DNA of 64,000 nucleotides from Rhodococcus sp. 105337 (GCF_012844225.1 NZ_JABAGQ010000002.1:434001-498000), one strand, 5' to 3'; positions 9,400-19,343 are shown, counted from the first letter of the stretch. Notes: generated by a model from the sequence alone, not told the origin. Translations and numbers: made by a program.

Positions 9400-9938
9400 G
9401 CATCGAGATCTCGAACGAATCAGGGATGGAGGTCTCCGAGGAAGACCTCCTCGACGTAGCCCGTTTCGTGATCGCCCGGATGGATGTCCATCCCGCGGCG
9501 GAACTGTCGATGGTCCTCGTCGATTCCGACACGATGGCCGACCTCCACATGCGCTGGATGGATCTGCCCGGCCCGACCGACGTGATGTCGTTCCCCATGG
9601 ACGAACTCGAGCCCGGCGGTCGGCCCGACGCGCCCGAGCCCGGGCCGGCGATGCTCGGCGATATCGTGCTGTGCCCGCCGTTCGCGGCCGAGCAGGCCGA
9701 GAAGGCGGGCCACCCGGTCGCGCACGAACTCGCGCTGCTCACCGTGCACGGAATGCTCCATCTCCTCGGATACGACCACGCCGAACCGGACGAGGAGAAG
9801 GAGATGTTCGCACTGCAGAACCAGCTCCTCACCGAGTGGTACGAGGAACTGCGCCGAGCCGAGGAGCAGGCGCGCCTCGCGGAACGGGACCGGAGCCTGC
9901 TGGGCAAGGCCGGCTTCGTCGACACTCCCGAATCATGA
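9396..9938 (+). CDS. ybeY: Endoribonuclease YbeY
   Basis: A 180-residue single-strand RNase needed for 16S rRNA maturation and ribosome quality control. The metal site H-x3-H-x5-H is present ([12 protein letters not shown]). The start at ATG 9396 is fixed by conserved N-terminal sequence and by GAAGGA nine bases upstream. The gene follows phoH and precedes the CBS-domain protein and era, the standard actinobacterial order. The C-terminus is longer than in E. coli and Arg/Glu-rich. Confidence 0.95.
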   Translation: MSIEISNESGMEVSEEDLLDVARFVIARMDVHPAAELSMVLVDSDTMADLHMRWMDLPGPTDVMSFPMDELEPGGRPDAPEPGPAMLGDIVLCPPFAAEQAEKAGHPVAHELALLTVHGMLHLLGYDHAEPDEEKEMFALQNQLLTEWYEELRRAEEQARLAERDRSLLGKAGFVDTPES

Positions 9939-10014
9939 CGGGGGACGATAGACCCGGCGGCAGCCGACGTCGTCGACGTGTAGGGATCGAGTCCGTTCGG
10001 GGAGGTCGGACCGC

Positions 10015-11328
10015 GTGAGCACACTGACACTCGTCGTTCTCGCCGTCGTACTCGTGATCCTCGGCGGGTTGTTCGCCGGACTCGACTCCGCCCTCAACAC
10101 CGTCTCGCACGCGCGCGTCGAAGAACTCGCCAAGGACGGCCGAGGCGGCGCGCAGCGCCTGCTCGGAATCCTCGACGACCGGCCCCGCTATGTGAATCTT
10201 TCGGTGCTGCTCCGCATCCTGTGCGAGATCGCCGCGACCGTCGTCCTCGCGGGCGCGCTGCTCGACGTCTTCGACAGGACGTGGGCGCTGGTCGTTGCCG
10301 CTGCCGTCATGGTGATCGTGGACTACGTCGTGATCGGCGTCGGCCCCCGCACGCTCGGGCGACAGCACGCGTACCCACTCGCTCTGGCCGCCACCGTCCC
10401 GTTGCGGATGCTCGGTGTCCTGCTCGGACCCGTCAGCCGCATCCTCATTCTCGTGGGTAACGCGGTCACCCCGGGCCGGGGATTCCGCAACGGCCCGTTC
10501 GCGAACGAGATCGAACTGCGCGAACTCGTCGATCTCGCGCAGGCGCGCGGTGTGGTCGCCGACGAAGAGCGCCGGATGATCCAGTCGGTCTTCGATTTCG
10601 GCGACACCACGGCCCGCGAAATCATGGTGCCCCGGCCCGAGATGGTGTGGATCGAGGAGACCAAGTCGGCCGGTCAAGCCACGTCCCTCGCCGTCCGCAG
10701 CGGACACTCCCGCATCCCGGTGATCGGTGAGAACGTCGACGACATCCGCGGCGTCGTGTACCTCAAGGACCTGGTCAAGCGGACGTACTACTCCAACGAC
10801 GGCGGCCACAGCGTCTCGGTCGCCGACGTCATGCGTCCGGCCGTGTTCGTTCCGGACTCCAAGCGCCTCGACGACCTGCTGTCGGACATGCAGCGCGACC
10901 GCAACCACATGGCGGTGCTCGTGGACGAATACGGCGGCATCGCCGGTCTCGTCACGATCGAAGACGTCATCGAGGAGATCGTCGGTGAGATCGCCGACGA
11001 GTACGACACCGCGGAGATTCCCGACGTGGAGGATCTCGGCGACGGGACCTTCCGCGTGTCCCCGCGGCTTCCCGTCGAAGATCTCGGGGAACTGTTCGAC
11101 ACCGAGATCGACGACGACGAGGTCGACACCGTCGGCGGGTTGCTCGGCTACGAACTGGGCCGCGTCCCGCTGCCCGGGTCCGAGGTCACCACGCACGGGC
11201 TCATCCTGCGCGGTGAGGGCGGCCCGGACGTGCGCGGGCGGGTGCGGGTGAGCACCGTCTTCGTACAGCGGGCGCCCGAACCCGAGAGCAACGACACCAG
11301 CACGGACACCACCGAGGAGCACGCATGA
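10015..11328 (+). CDS. Hemolysin-family/CorC-like membrane protein with CBS pair
   Basis: A 437-residue protein of the UPF0053/CNNM family, corresponding to mycobacterial Rv2366c. Residues 1-140 form the membrane domain with about four hydrophobic segments. A tandem CBS pair follows ([11 protein letters not shown] region, then [20 protein letters not shown]), and a C-terminal CorC/HlyC transporter-associated domain ends the protein. Such proteins are implicated in Mg2+ or Co2+ handling; the hemolysin label is historical. A GGGGAGG site lies upstream of GTG 10015. The stop overlaps the era start by four bases (ATGA). Confidence 0.9.
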   Translation: MSTLTLVVLAVVLVILGGLFAGLDSALNTVSHARVEELAKDGRGGAQRLLGILDDRPRYVNLSVLLRILCEIAATVVLAGALLDVFDRTWALVVAAAVMVIVDYVVIGVGPRTLGRQHAYPLALAATVPLRMLGVLLGPVSRILILVGNAVTPGRGFRNGPFANEIELRELVDLAQARGVVADEERRMIQSVFDFGDTTAREIMVPRPEMVWIEETKSAGQATSLAVRSGHSRIPVIGENVDDIRGVVYLKDLVKRTYYSNDGGHSVSVADVMRPAVFVPDSKRLDDLLSDMQRDRNHMAVLVDEYGGIAGLVTIEDVIEEIVGEIADEYDTAEIPDVEDLGDGTFRVSPRLPVEDLGELFDTEIDDDEVDTVGGLLGYELGRVPLPGSEVTTHGLILRGEGGPDVRGRVRVSTVFVQRAPEPESNDTSTDTTEEHA

Positions 11329-12242
11329 CCGACCCCGACTTCCGTTCCGGCTTCATCTGTTTCGTCGGCCGGCCGAACACCGGAAAGTCGACGCTGACCA
11401 ATGCGCTCGTCGGCAGCAAGATCGCCATCACGTCGTCGCGGCCGCAGACCACGCGGCACACGATTCGCGGGATCGTGCACCGCGACCACGCGCAGTTGAT
11501 CCTCGTGGACACTCCGGGCCTGCACCGTCCGCGGACCCTGCTCGGCCAGCGGCTCAACGACCTTGTGCGCGATACGTATTCCGAAGTCGACGCCATCGGC
11601 ATGTGCTTCCCGGCGGACGAGAAGATCGGCCCCGGCGACCGGTGGATCCTCGAGCAGGTGCGGCACGTCGCGCCGAAGACCCCGCTGATCGGGATCGTCA
11701 CCAAGATCGACAAGGTCGGTAAGCAGCAGGTCGCCGCACAGCTCCTGGCCGTGTCGAAACTGCTCGGCGACAACGCCGACGTGGTGCCGGTGTCGGCGAC
11801 CTCCGGTGAGCAGGTGGAGGTGCTCGTCGACGTGATCGCGTCGAACATGGAGAAGGGTCCCGCCTTCTACCCGGACGGCGAACTCACCGACGAACCCGAA
11901 GAAACCCTCATGGCCGAGCTCATTCGCGAAGCTGCCCTCGAGGGTCTCGGCGACGAACTGCCGCACTCGCTCGCCGTGGTGATCGACGAGGTCGTCGAAC
12001 GCGAGGGTCGCACCGAGAAGCAGGGCCCGATGCTCGACGTGCACGCTGTGCTCTACGTCGAACGTCCCAGCCAGAAGGGCATCGTGATCGGTAAGGGCGG
12101 TGCGCGCCTCCGTGAGGTGGGGACCGCAGCCCGCACACAGATCGAGAAACTGCTCGGTGTGAAGGTCTACCTCGACCTCCACGTCAAAGTCGCCAAGGAC
12201 TGGCAGCGAGACCCGAAACAGCTGGGCCGCCTCGGTTTCTAG
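11325..12242 (+). CDS. era: GTPase Era
   Basis: A 305-residue GTPase that binds the 3' end of 16S rRNA during 30S assembly. G1 is GRPNTGKS at residues 15-22, G3 is DTPG, and G4 is TKID. The C-terminal KH domain shows [14 protein letters not shown]. Length is typical. The ATG overlaps the upstream gene in ATGA. Its TAG stop overlaps the stop of the convergent tetR gene in the shared bases CTAG, leaving no room for a terminator between them. Confidence 0.97.
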   Translation: MTDPDFRSGFICFVGRPNTGKSTLTNALVGSKIAITSSRPQTTRHTIRGIVHRDHAQLILVDTPGLHRPRTLLGQRLNDLVRDTYSEVDAIGMCFPADEKIGPGDRWILEQVRHVAPKTPLIGIVTKIDKVGKQQVAAQLLAVSKLLGDNADVVPVSATSGEQVEVLVDVIASNMEKGPAFYPDGELTDEPEETLMAELIREAALEGLGDELPHSLAVVIDEVVEREGRTEKQGPMLDVHAVLYVERPSQKGIVIGKGGARLREVGTAARTQIEKLLGVKVYLDLHVKVAKDWQRDPKQLGRLGF

Positions 12243-12832
12243 CCCGTACCGGGGTCCGGATCCCGGTGCTCTGGCGTACCGGACTGCCGGAGAAGGAGCA
12301 GCACCGCGCCGGCCAGATCGGAACCCCCACCCGTCGACAAGCGCCGGAGTTGCAGCCCCGCAATCGTCGCGACGAGCGTGGGGGTGAGGGTCTCGGCGCG
12401 GGGTATGCCCAGTTCGGTCAAGATGGTGAAGGTCAGCGCGTCGTAGGCGCGCCAGCACTCGTCGGCGGCGGCGCGCAGATTCGGGTCGCGGCCGGCCTGG
12501 ACGTACAACTCGAACGGTGCGATCCGTTCTGCGGAGAAGGCCAGACTCTCGGCCACCTGCTCGGTCAGGGTCGCCGCATCCTGCACCGAAATCTCCTTGC
12601 CGCGATACGAATCCGCGATCTCCCGCAACCTCGTGGTCTCTTCGCGGGCGAAGTGAGTCAGTGCGGCGCGCAGCAGGTCTTCCTGGGTGGGGAAGTGGTA
12701 CGTGATCGAGCCCAGCGACACCTGGGCACGAGACGCGATGCGGCGGTTCGTGACTCCGGCGATCCCGTCGGTGCCCACGAGGTGGAGGGTCGCATCGATG
12801 ATGCGTGACCGCACGGAGGAAGACTCGGTCAC
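12239..12832 (-). CDS. TetR-family regulator coupled to the amidase
   Basis: A 197-residue TetR protein. The DNA-binding domain reads RIIDATLHLVGTDGIAGVTN, then RRIASRAQVSLGSITYHFPT. The start is the GTG that overlaps the amidase stop as GTGA; two further GTG codons lie immediately upstream in frame. Being the second gene of the amidase operon, it probably represses its own promoter through the palindrome at 14253-14268. The ligand is unknown, plausibly an amide taken by the enzyme. Confidence 0.88.
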   Translation of the reverse strand: MTESSSVRSRIIDATLHLVGTDGIAGVTNRRIASRAQVSLGSITYHFPTQEDLLRAALTHFAREETTRLREIADSYRGKEISVQDAATLTEQVAESLAFSAERIAPFELYVQAGRDPNLRAAADECWRAYDALTFTILTELGIPRAETLTPTLVATIAGLQLRRLSTGGGSDLAGAVLLLLRQSGTPEHRDPDPGTG

Positions 12833-14238
12833 CACCACGGCTCCGGGGTGCGCTCGTGCCAGCGCAGAACCGACTCGAGTTGCGACGCAAGGGAAACCAG
12901 CAGCGGCTCGGAGTCCTCGGAACCGAGGAGCTGAGCGCCCACGGGAAGACCCTCGTCGGTGAATCCGGCCGGGACACTGATCCCCGGCCAGCCCAGTACG
13001 TTCCACGGCCACGCGCACGGGCACGCGGCCGTGATGACCTTGTCGGTGGCCCACCCGCCGATGTCGTCGATCGCGTTCACCGGCAGCGGAGGTGTCGCCG
13101 TCGTCGGAGTGACGACGACATCGAACCGGTCGAAGATCCGGCCGACTCGCCGGCGGAGGTGAGGCTCCGCGCCCCGTGCCGCGCGCAGGGGCGCACCGTG
13201 GAGCATCCGCCCGGTACGTGCGTTGGCGCGGGTCCGCACATCGGCCAGGGCCGGGTCCGGCAGTCGGTGGAGCCAGTCCTCGATCCCGGCCATCGAGCGG
13301 GGCAGGAAGCTGAGGCCGAACAGGATCCCGTAGTCGGGATCGGCGAGAGTGACGTCGTGACCGAGGTCGCGCAGGGTGGCGGCGAACGCGGCGAGCCGGA
13401 TACGCACCCGCGGATCGAGGCGGGTCGGTGTCGCCGTGAACGGAAGCTTCAGCGACAGAGCGATCTTCAGTCTGCCGGGGTCGCGCCCCACCGCATCGGA
13501 CACGGTGATCTTCTCCCGAGTGTGGCGGTCGCCGGGGTGGTTTCCCGAGACGACGTCCAGCAACAGCGCCGCGTCGGCGACCGTCCGGGCCAGCGGGCCG
13601 TGGGTGGTCAGGCCCTGGAAGGCCTCCGCGTCGGGCCACATGGAGATCCGGCCGCGCTGCGGTTTGATGCCCACCAGATTCGACCACGACGCGGGGATAC
13701 GGACCGATCCGGCGCCGTCGGAGCCCAGTGCTGCGGGAACGAGTCCTGCGGCGACGGCAGCGGCGCTGCCACCCGACGAACCACCGGGGGTGTGGTCACG
13801 CGACCACGGGCTGCGGGTGTGACCGAACGCGTCGCCGCCGGTGAGGGGCCACTGACCGAGTTCGGGGGAGTGCGTCTTGCCGACGATGACCGCTCCGGCG
13901 TCGCGCAGACGGCGCACCACCTCCGCGTCGTGTTCCTTGACGGCGAACGTGCCCGCGCATCCGAACATCGTCGTCTCACCCGCGATGTCGGTGTCGTCCT
14001 TGATCGCGACGGGCACTCCGAGCAGCGCGCGACGGTCGCCGGCCGCAAGGCGGCGGTCCGCGTCTGCGGCTTCGGACAGCGCACTGTCGTGCCGGACGAC
14101 CCGGAAGGCGTTCAACTCTGCCTGCGACGCGTCTATCCGGTCCAGGGCGGTGCGCACCAGGTCGTGCGAGGTGACGGTGCCGTTCGCGAGGTCGTTCGCG
14201 GTATCGGCGAGACCCCGGGGGCGGGCAGGCGCGCTCAT
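12829..14238 (-). CDS. Amidase-signature hydrolase (AmiA2-like)
   Basis: A 469-residue amidase-signature enzyme. The Ser-cisSer-Lys triad is readable: the lysine in VPVAIKDDTDIAG, and the Gly/Ser block GGSSGGSAAAVAAG followed by GSDGAGSVRIPAS. These enzymes hydrolyse carboxylic amides; the substrate cannot be predicted. The gene occupies the place between era and recO where mycobacteria have amiA2. A good ribosome site (GAGGGAG) precedes ATG 14238. It is co-transcribed with the downstream tetR gene through a four-base overlap. Confidence 0.93.
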   Translation of the reverse strand: MSAPARPRGLADTANDLANGTVTSHDLVRTALDRIDASQAELNAFRVVRHDSALSEAADADRRLAAGDRRALLGVPVAIKDDTDIAGETTMFGCAGTFAVKEHDAEVVRRLRDAGAVIVGKTHSPELGQWPLTGGDAFGHTRSPWSRDHTPGGSSGGSAAAVAAGLVPAALGSDGAGSVRIPASWSNLVGIKPQRGRISMWPDAEAFQGLTTHGPLARTVADAALLLDVVSGNHPGDRHTREKITVSDAVGRDPGRLKIALSLKLPFTATPTRLDPRVRIRLAAFAATLRDLGHDVTLADPDYGILFGLSFLPRSMAGIEDWLHRLPDPALADVRTRANARTGRMLHGAPLRAARGAEPHLRRRVGRIFDRFDVVVTPTTATPPLPVNAIDDIGGWATDKVITAACPCAWPWNVLGWPGISVPAGFTDEGLPVGAQLLGSEDSEPLLVSLASQLESVLRWHERTPEPWW

Positions 14239-14252
14239 CGTTCTCCCTCACT

Positions 14253-14268
14253 GTTCGTTCGAACGAAC
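14253..14268. promoter_or_regulatory. Palindromic operator upstream of the amidase-tetR operon
   Basis: A perfect 16-base palindrome (GTTCGTTC then GAACGAAC) starts 15 bases upstream of the amidase ATG. Its position over the likely promoter or transcript start and the partner TetR gene make it a good candidate operator for autoregulation. The palindrome is seen; binding is inferred. Confidence 0.75.
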
Positions 14269-14362
14269 GATAACGTGTTCTCGTTTCGACGTCGAGGGTT
14301 TTCCCGTGGCCGGAGTCGGCGGTGCAGTGCCGCGTGTCGTGGCGACGTGAAACACTCGGGTG

Positions 14363-15178
14363 GTGAGGCTGTATCGGGACAACGCGGTGGTGCTGCGCCA
14401 GCACAAGCTGGGCGAAGCCGACCGCATCGTCACACTGCTCACCCGCCGCTACGGCCTCGTCCGCGCCGTCGCGAAGGGAGTGCGCCGAACCCGGTCGAAG
14501 TTCGGGGCCCGGCTCGAGCCCTTCGCGCACGTCGATGTGCAACTCCACCCCGGACGCAGTCTCGACATCGTCACCCAGGTGCAGACCCTCGACGCCTTCG
14601 CGGTCGGCATCGTCGACGACTACTCCCGCTACACCACCGCGTGCGCCATTCTCGAGACCGCCGAGCGGCTCGCCGGCGAAGAGCGGGCACCTGCCCCGCG
14701 CCTGCATGCCTTGACCGTCGGGGCGCTGCGCGCGGTGTGCGACCACACCCGCCCACCCGAATTGATTCTCGACGCGTACCTCCTGCGCGCGATGGCCTAC
14801 GCCGGATGGGCGCCCGCGATCACGCACTGCGCGCGATGCGACCGGCCCGGTCCGCACACCGCCTTCCATGTCGCTGCCGGCGGCGCCGTGTGCGTGCACT
14901 GCCGTCCCCCCGGCGCGGCGACGCCCGCTCCCGCCGTCTTCGCCTTGCTCGACGCGCTCGCCCACGGCCGGTGGGCCGAGACGGAAGCAACCGAGGCCGG
15001 AGTCCGGAGCCAGGCCAGCGGGCTCGTCGCCGCGCACCTGCAATGGCATCTCGAGCGTCAACTGCGATCCTTGCCCCTGGTCGAACGCGGCGGCACCTAC
15101 GTGGCCGAACGGGGCGGTTCGGGCGTCAGGCAGGATGGGACCCGTGATTCGACGACGCGCCCCACACCCATCGCCTGA
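14363..15178 (+). CDS. recO: DNA repair protein RecO
   Basis: RecO helps load RecA in RecF-pathway recombination. It has an N-terminal OB domain ([20 protein letters not shown]), a helical region, and a four-cysteine zinc site (CARC ... CVHC). Two GTG codons occur in tandem at 14360 and 14363; the second gives the usual MRLYRD N-terminus and 271 residues. The 3' end overlaps uppS by 44 bases. Confidence 0.94.
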   Translation: MRLYRDNAVVLRQHKLGEADRIVTLLTRRYGLVRAVAKGVRRTRSKFGARLEPFAHVDVQLHPGRSLDIVTQVQTLDAFAVGIVDDYSRYTTACAILETAERLAGEERAPAPRLHALTVGALRAVCDHTRPPELILDAYLLRAMAYAGWAPAITHCARCDRPGPHTAFHVAAGGAVCVHCRPPGAATPAPAVFALLDALAHGRWAETEATEAGVRSQASGLVAAHLQWHLERQLRSLPLVERGGTYVAERGGSGVRQDGTRDSTTRPTPIA

Positions 15179-15941
15179 TCGCGCGATCCGGCCGCCCGAC
15201 CCGCACCCGTCGGGGGCCACGCCGCCCATCCTCCAACCCGAGTTGATTCCGCGGCACGTCGCGCTGGTGATGGACGGAAACGGGCGCTGGGCGCAGGAAC
15301 GTGGACTGCCGCGCACCGCGGGTCACGAACGCGGTGAAGAAGTCCTGATGGACACCGTGTGCGGGTGCATCGAGATGGGCATCACGTGGCTGTCGGCCTA
15401 CGCGTTCTCCACCGAGAACTGGAAGCGCAGCCCCGACGAGGTTCGCTTCCTCATGGGCTTCAACCGCGACGTGATCCGTCGTCGCCGCGACGAGATGCAC
15501 GAGATGGGTGTCCGCGTGCGGTGGGCCGGGCGTCGTCCGCGGTTGTGGCGCAGCGTCATCAAGGAACTCGAGGCCGCGGAGGAACTGACCCGCGACAACA
15601 CTGTGATGACTCTCACGATGTGCGTCAATTACGGTGGTCGCGCCGAGATCGCCGACGCGGCCAGGGAAATCGGACGGCGGGTCGCGGCGGGGGACCTCGA
15701 TCCGGAACGCATCACCGAGGCCACCATCGCGCGATACCTCGACGAACCCGACATGCCCGATGTCGACCTGTTTCTCCGGCCGTCGGGGGAGCAGCGCACG
15801 TCGAACTTCCTGCTGTGGCAGTCCGCGTACGCAGAACTGGTCTTCCAGGACAAGATGTTCCCCGACTTCGACCGTCGCGACCTGTGGGCCGCCTGTGTCG
15901 AGTACGCCTCGCGCGACCGCCGGTTCGGAGGTGTGAAATGA
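15135..15941 (+). CDS. uppS: Isoprenyl (decaprenyl) diphosphate synthase
   Basis: A cis-prenyltransferase that condenses isopentenyl diphosphate to the polyprenyl carrier lipid for cell-wall assembly. The catalytic MDGNGRWAQ motif starts at residue 46 (Asp47), and the C-terminal substrate region [18 protein letters not shown] is intact. The protein matches the mycobacterial long-chain Z-isoprenyl synthase Rv2361c in position. Start ATG 15135 lies inside recO; GTG 15144 is an alternative. The stop overlaps the next start in ATGA. Confidence 0.95.
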   Translation: MGPVIRRRAPHPSPDRAIRPPDPHPSGATPPILQPELIPRHVALVMDGNGRWAQERGLPRTAGHERGEEVLMDTVCGCIEMGITWLSAYAFSTENWKRSPDEVRFLMGFNRDVIRRRRDEMHEMGVRVRWAGRRPRLWRSVIKELEAAEELTRDNTVMTLTMCVNYGGRAEIADAAREIGRRVAAGDLDPERITEATIARYLDEPDMPDVDLFLRPSGEQRTSNFLLWQSAYAELVFQDKMFPDFDRRDLWAACVEYASRDRRFGGVK

Positions 15942-16360
15942 CCGCGCTGAGAGACCGGATTGCCGCGGCGCTGACGCCGTTCGTCCAGTTGCGGACTCCC
16001 GGTGCCGAGGACAACGGAGACGGGTCGTTCGGATTCGACTACGGCGCCGTCCCGTTCGCACTGCAGGTCGTCACCCTCACCGAGGGACTGGACGTGGTGT
16101 CGCTGACCGGCGTGCTCGCGTGGGATCTCCCACTCGGCGACGAGGTGCGCAACCGCGTCGCCACCGCCGCCGAGGCGCTGCAGTTCGGTTCCATCCACGT
16201 CATCGAACGGGAGTCCGTCGCGGACGTGATCGTCCGCTACTCGTTCCCCGCCACCGGGCTCGAGGATTCTCCGCTGACCACCATGCTGCTGCTCGTCCTC
16301 GACGGAGTGGCCGAAGCCCGCGAGAACGTCGCGGGCACATCCGGAACGGGGAACGCATGA
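15938..16360 (+). CDS. Conserved hypothetical protein, Rv2360c-like
   Basis: A 140-residue protein whose start overlaps the uppS stop (ATGA) and whose stop overlaps the next start (ATGA), so it is translationally coupled on both sides. The pattern of alternating strands and helices resembles YbjN/CesT-type small chaperone folds, but that is only an impression from the sequence. No signal peptide, membrane segment or metal motif. It occupies the place of mycobacterial Rv2360c. Function unknown. Confidence 0.82.
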   Translation: MTALRDRIAAALTPFVQLRTPGAEDNGDGSFGFDYGAVPFALQVVTLTEGLDVVSLTGVLAWDLPLGDEVRNRVATAAEALQFGSIHVIERESVADVIVRYSFPATGLEDSPLTTMLLLVLDGVAEARENVAGTSGTGNA

Positions 16361-16887
16361 CCGGCGACGCGGGTACCGGCGAGGAACAGTGGGACCTCGC
16401 GGTGGCGACCACCGGCGACGACGCGCTGCGCGACCTGGTGATCCGCACGCTGGCGCAGGCGATGGACGACGCACCCGAACCCGACGAGGACGGTGACGTT
16501 CCGATCTGGATCGAGGACGTGCCGACGTTCGCGACCGCCGATGCGGAAGGGGGTGTCGTGCACCTGGCGACGTTCCTGGCCGAGAACATCGCGGACCGGG
16601 CGCGCGCCGCCGAGGTGCTCACCGACCTGCAACTCGAGTTCCCCGAGTTCAAGTTCGTTCTGCACCACGACCGGGTCACTGCCGAGCAGCGTGTCGCTGC
16701 GTGCCCGCTCGTGCCGCTGCACCTGTTGCGCGCCGTGGGCGCCGTGGTTCCGCTCGTCGGGCAGGTGCGTGCGCTGGCCGACAGGCTCGGCGGCGATGCA
16801 TGCGTGTTCGACGGGCCCGCGGACACCGTGGCCGGTGAGAACCTGCTCGGCGGGGACTGCGGGTGCGGTAACTGCACCTGCGGCTGA
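16357..16887 (+). CDS. YbjN-like protein with a cysteine-rich tail
   Basis: A 176-residue acidic protein that follows and is coupled to the previous gene. The core (about residues 40-150, WIEDVPTFATADAEGG, LQLEFPEFKF) again suggests a YbjN/CesT-like fold. The last nine residues, CGCGNCTCG, carry four cysteines in alternation, like a small metal-binding tail. The gene ends 12 bases before the convergent zur gene, beside smtB, so a link to zinc is tempting but unproven. I do not recognise a named family. Confidence 0.75.
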   Translation: MTGDAGTGEEQWDLAVATTGDDALRDLVIRTLAQAMDDAPEPDEDGDVPIWIEDVPTFATADAEGGVVHLATFLAENIADRARAAEVLTDLQLEFPEFKFVLHHDRVTAEQRVAACPLVPLHLLRAVGAVVPLVGQVRALADRLGGDACVFDGPADTVAGENLLGGDCGCGNCTCG

Positions 16888-16899
16888 CCTACCCGCTCG

Positions 16900-17328
16900 T
16901 CACGCCCTCGCCAGTGCGCAGTCGCGGCAGGTTCCGAAGATCTCGACCGTGTGGCTGACGTCGTCGAACCCGTGCGTGTCGGCGACCTCGTGCGACCAGC
17001 GCTCGACTTCGGGCCCGTCGACCTCGACGGTGAACCCGCAGTGGCGGCACACGAGGTGATGGTGGTGTCCGGAGGAACAGCGGCGGAACAGCGATTCGCC
17101 CGAGTCGGTGCGGAGCACGTCGACGCTGCCCGTCTCGGCGAGGGACTGCAGGGTTCGATAGACGGTGGTCAGACCGATCCCGTGCCCGCGCTTGCGCAGT
17201 TCGTCGTGCAGGTCCTGTGCGGAACGGAACTCTTCGGTGTTGTCGAGCAGATCCACGATCGCGCTGCGTTGTCTGGTCGAGCGCACCCCCACCAGGGGCT
17301 TGCGTGCGGAGGTCACTACGGTCGTCAT
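16900..17328 (-). CDS. zur: Zinc uptake regulator Zur (FurB)
   Basis: A 142-residue Fur-family repressor. The winged helix is at the N-terminus (RQRSAIVDLLDNTEEFRSAQ). The metal-binding region has the HHHH run, CRHC at the structural zinc site and CRDC near the C-terminus. Position directly after smtB identifies it as Zur rather than the iron-sensing FurA. Its ATG overlaps the smtB stop as ATGA, so both are made from one message that should respond to zinc through SmtB. Confidence 0.94.
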   Translation of the reverse strand: MTTVVTSARKPLVGVRSTRQRSAIVDLLDNTEEFRSAQDLHDELRKRGHGIGLTTVYRTLQSLAETGSVDVLRTDSGESLFRRCSSGHHHHLVCRHCGFTVEVDGPEVERWSHEVADTHGFDDVSHTVEIFGTCRDCALARA

Positions 17329-17684
17329 CCTTCCTGAGCGTGCGCGACAGCGTCGATGACGATGTGAGCGAGGTGGTCGTCGGCCAGGCGGTAGAGAACT
17401 TCGCGGCCGGTGCGGTCGCCCCGCACCACGCCTGCGGTCTTGAGAACGCGCAGGTGCTGGCTGATCAGAGGCTGGGTCACGCCGAGTGCGCCGACGAGTT
17501 CGTGGACGCACCGCGCGGATTCGCGCAGTTCGAGCACGATGGCGATGCGGACCGGTGCCGAGAGTGCGCGGAGCAGTTCGCCCGCGGCGACGAGCGTGTC
17601 GTGCGAGACCGGCGGGTGCGCCGGCGTTGCGCGGGGGGTCTCGTTGTCCGTGCGGCACTCGTCGTGACCGGCGTCGACACTCAC
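17325..17684 (-). CDS. smtB: ArsR/SmtB-family zinc-responsive repressor
   Basis: A 119-residue winged-helix repressor that releases DNA when it binds zinc. The recognition helix region is [19 protein letters not shown]. The alpha-5 sensing motif D-x-H-x10-H-x2-E is exactly present near the C-terminus (DDH ... HAQE), which marks a zinc sensor. The GTG start is 45 bases from a 26-base dyad (17729-17754), the likely operator. It is the first gene of the smtB-zur operon, as in mycobacteria. Confidence 0.94.
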   Translation of the reverse strand: MSVDAGHDECRTDNETPRATPAHPPVSHDTLVAAGELLRALSAPVRIAIVLELRESARCVHELVGALGVTQPLISQHLRVLKTAGVVRGDRTGREVLYRLADDHLAHIVIDAVAHAQEG

Positions 17685-17728
17685 GGGACTCCTCGCGCTC
17701 TCGGGGCTTATTGCAAACCGATACCATT

Positions 17729-17754
17729 TTGATATGCATGGATGTGCATGTCAA
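17729..17754. promoter_or_regulatory. Probable SmtB operator between smtB and glyS
   Basis: A 26-base imperfect dyad with arms TTGATATGCAT and GTGCATGTCAA; 20 of the 26 bases are symmetric. It lies 45-70 bases upstream of the smtB start, in the spacer shared with the divergent glyS gene. The size and AT-rich centre-flanking halves fit ArsR/SmtB operators. Repression of smtB-zur is the expected use; an effect on glyS is possible but not implied. Confidence 0.65.
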
Positions 17755-17845
17755 CCGCCAGGAATTCGTCGCCGTGGCGGGGAGCGATAGTCTAAGTAGT
17801 CGACGCAAGCTGCGAAAACCCGCATCGAAGATGGAGAGAATCCGA

Positions 17846-19237
17846 GTGGCACCCAAATCCAAGATCGATACCGTCGCCAACCTCGCCAAGCGCCGAGGAC
17901 TGGTCTACCCCTGTGGTGAGATCTACGGCGGCACCAGGTCGGCCTGGGACTACGGGCCGCTCGGTGTCGAGCTCAAGGAAAACATCAAGAAGCAGTGGTG
18001 GCGGAACATGGTCACCAGCCGCGACGACGTCGTCGGCCTCGACTCGTCGGTGATCCTCCCGCGCCAGGTGTGGGTCGCATCCGGCCACGTCGGCGTGTTC
18101 AACGACCCGCTCGTCGAATGCCTGAGCTGTCACAAGCGCCACCGCCAGGACCACCTGCAGGAGGCGTACGCCGAGAAGCACAAGCTCGACGACCCCGACG
18201 CCGTTGCGATGTCGGAGATCGTGTGCCCGGACTGCGGCACCAAGGGCCAGTGGACCGAGCCGCGCGACTTCAACATGATGCTCAAGACCTACCTCGGTCC
18301 GATCGAGAGCGAAGAGGGCCTGCACTACCTGCGCCCGGAGACCGCTCAGGGCATCTTCGTGAACTTCGCGAACGTGCTCACCACGTCGCGCAAGAAGCCG
18401 CCGTTCGGCATCGGCCAGATCGGCAAGAGCTTCCGCAACGAGATCACCCCCGGCAACTTCATCTTCCGCACCCGCGAGTTCGAGCAGATGGAGATGGAAT
18501 TCTTCGTCAAGCCCGGCGAGGACGAGGAATGGCACCAGTACTGGATCGACTACCGGATGGACTGGTACACCGGGCTGGGCATCAACAAGGACAACCTGCG
18601 CCTGTACGAGCATGCGCAGGAGAAGCTGTCGCACTACTCGAAGCGCACCGTCGACATCGAGTACCGCTTCCACTTCCAGGGCAGCGAATGGGGTGAGCTC
18701 GAGGGCGTCGCCAACCGCACCGACTTCGACCTGTCGACGCACTCGCAGCATTCGGGCACCGACCTGAGCTACTTCGACCAGACGACGAACGAGCGCTACA
18801 CGCCGTACGTCATCGAACCCGCAGCCGGCCTCACCCGTTCGCTCATGGCGTTCCTCGTCGACGCCTACACCGAGGACGAGGCACCCAACGCCAAGGGCGG
18901 GGTCGACAAGCGCACGGTGTTGCGGCTGGACCGCCGCCTCGCGCCCGTCAAGGCCGCCGTGCTGCCGCTGAGCCGCAACTCCGATCTGAGCCCCAAGGCC
19001 AAGGATCTCGCCGCCCAGTTGCGCCAGCACTGGAACATCGAGTTCGACGACGCCGGCGCCATCGGCCGCCGTTACCGTCGTCAGGACGAGATCGGCACGC
19101 CGTTCTGCATCACCGTCGACTTCGACACCCTCGAGGACCACGCGGTCACCATCCGCGAGCGCGACTCGATGGCGCAGGAGCGCGTCGCACTCGACCAGGT
19201 CGAGGGTTACCTCGCGCAGCGCCTGATCGGCTGCTGA
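17846..19237 (+). CDS. glyS: Glycyl-tRNA synthetase (class II, alpha-2 type)
   Basis: A 463-residue dimer-type glycyl-tRNA synthetase. Class II motifs are present: motif 2 region [20 protein letters not shown] and motif 3 near the [10 protein letters not shown] segment. A CLSC and CPDC pair early in the insertion domain may bind zinc. I chose GTG 17846, which gives the family-typical start [18 protein letters not shown]; an ATG 15 bases upstream at 17831 is possible but is immediately followed by the GAGAGAA ribosome site. I see no T-box structure upstream. A strong terminator follows at 19261. Confidence 0.96.
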   Translation: MAPKSKIDTVANLAKRRGLVYPCGEIYGGTRSAWDYGPLGVELKENIKKQWWRNMVTSRDDVVGLDSSVILPRQVWVASGHVGVFNDPLVECLSCHKRHRQDHLQEAYAEKHKLDDPDAVAMSEIVCPDCGTKGQWTEPRDFNMMLKTYLGPIESEEGLHYLRPETAQGIFVNFANVLTTSRKKPPFGIGQIGKSFRNEITPGNFIFRTREFEQMEMEFFVKPGEDEEWHQYWIDYRMDWYTGLGINKDNLRLYEHAQEKLSHYSKRTVDIEYRFHFQGSEWGELEGVANRTDFDLSTHSQHSGTDLSYFDQTTNERYTPYVIEPAAGLTRSLMAFLVDAYTEDEAPNAKGGVDKRTVLRLDRRLAPVKAAVLPLSRNSDLSPKAKDLAAQLRQHWNIEFDDAGAIGRRYRRQDEIGTPFCITVDFDTLEDHAVTIRERDSMAQERVALDQVEGYLAQRLIGC

Positions 19238-19260
19238 TCGGTCGATCCGACTCTCACTCG

Positions 19261-19299
19261 ACTCGCCGGCCCTCCCGTATCACGGGAGGGCCGGCGAGT
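19261..19299 (+). terminator. Rho-independent terminator after glyS
   Basis: A perfect 18-base-pair hairpin (19261-19278 pairs with 19282-19299) with a three-base loop, followed by CTTTG. It separates glyS from the convergent TPM gene and may stop transcription from both sides. Confidence 0.85.
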
Positions 19300-19322
19300 C
19301 TTTGTGAACTCGGGTGAGTTGT

Positions 19323-19343
19323 TGCCCGCTGAGCGGGCATTTT
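19323..19343 (+). terminator. Second short hairpin with T-run
   Basis: TGCCCG and CGGGCA (19323-19328 and 19334-19339) form a short stem around a five-base loop, followed at once by TTTT. It acts as a back-up to the larger hairpin upstream, in the glyS direction. Confidence 0.6.

Noticed and set aside
12805-15147. 780-codon plus-strand open frame opposite the amidase
   Set aside because: It runs antisense through tetR, amidase and into recO, has no domain and shows the low-complexity Arg/Gly composition typical of shadow frames in GC-rich DNA.
17685-17845. T-box leader for glyS
   Set aside because: No T-box consensus or specifier stem is visible in the short spacer; the only clear element is the SmtB-like dyad.
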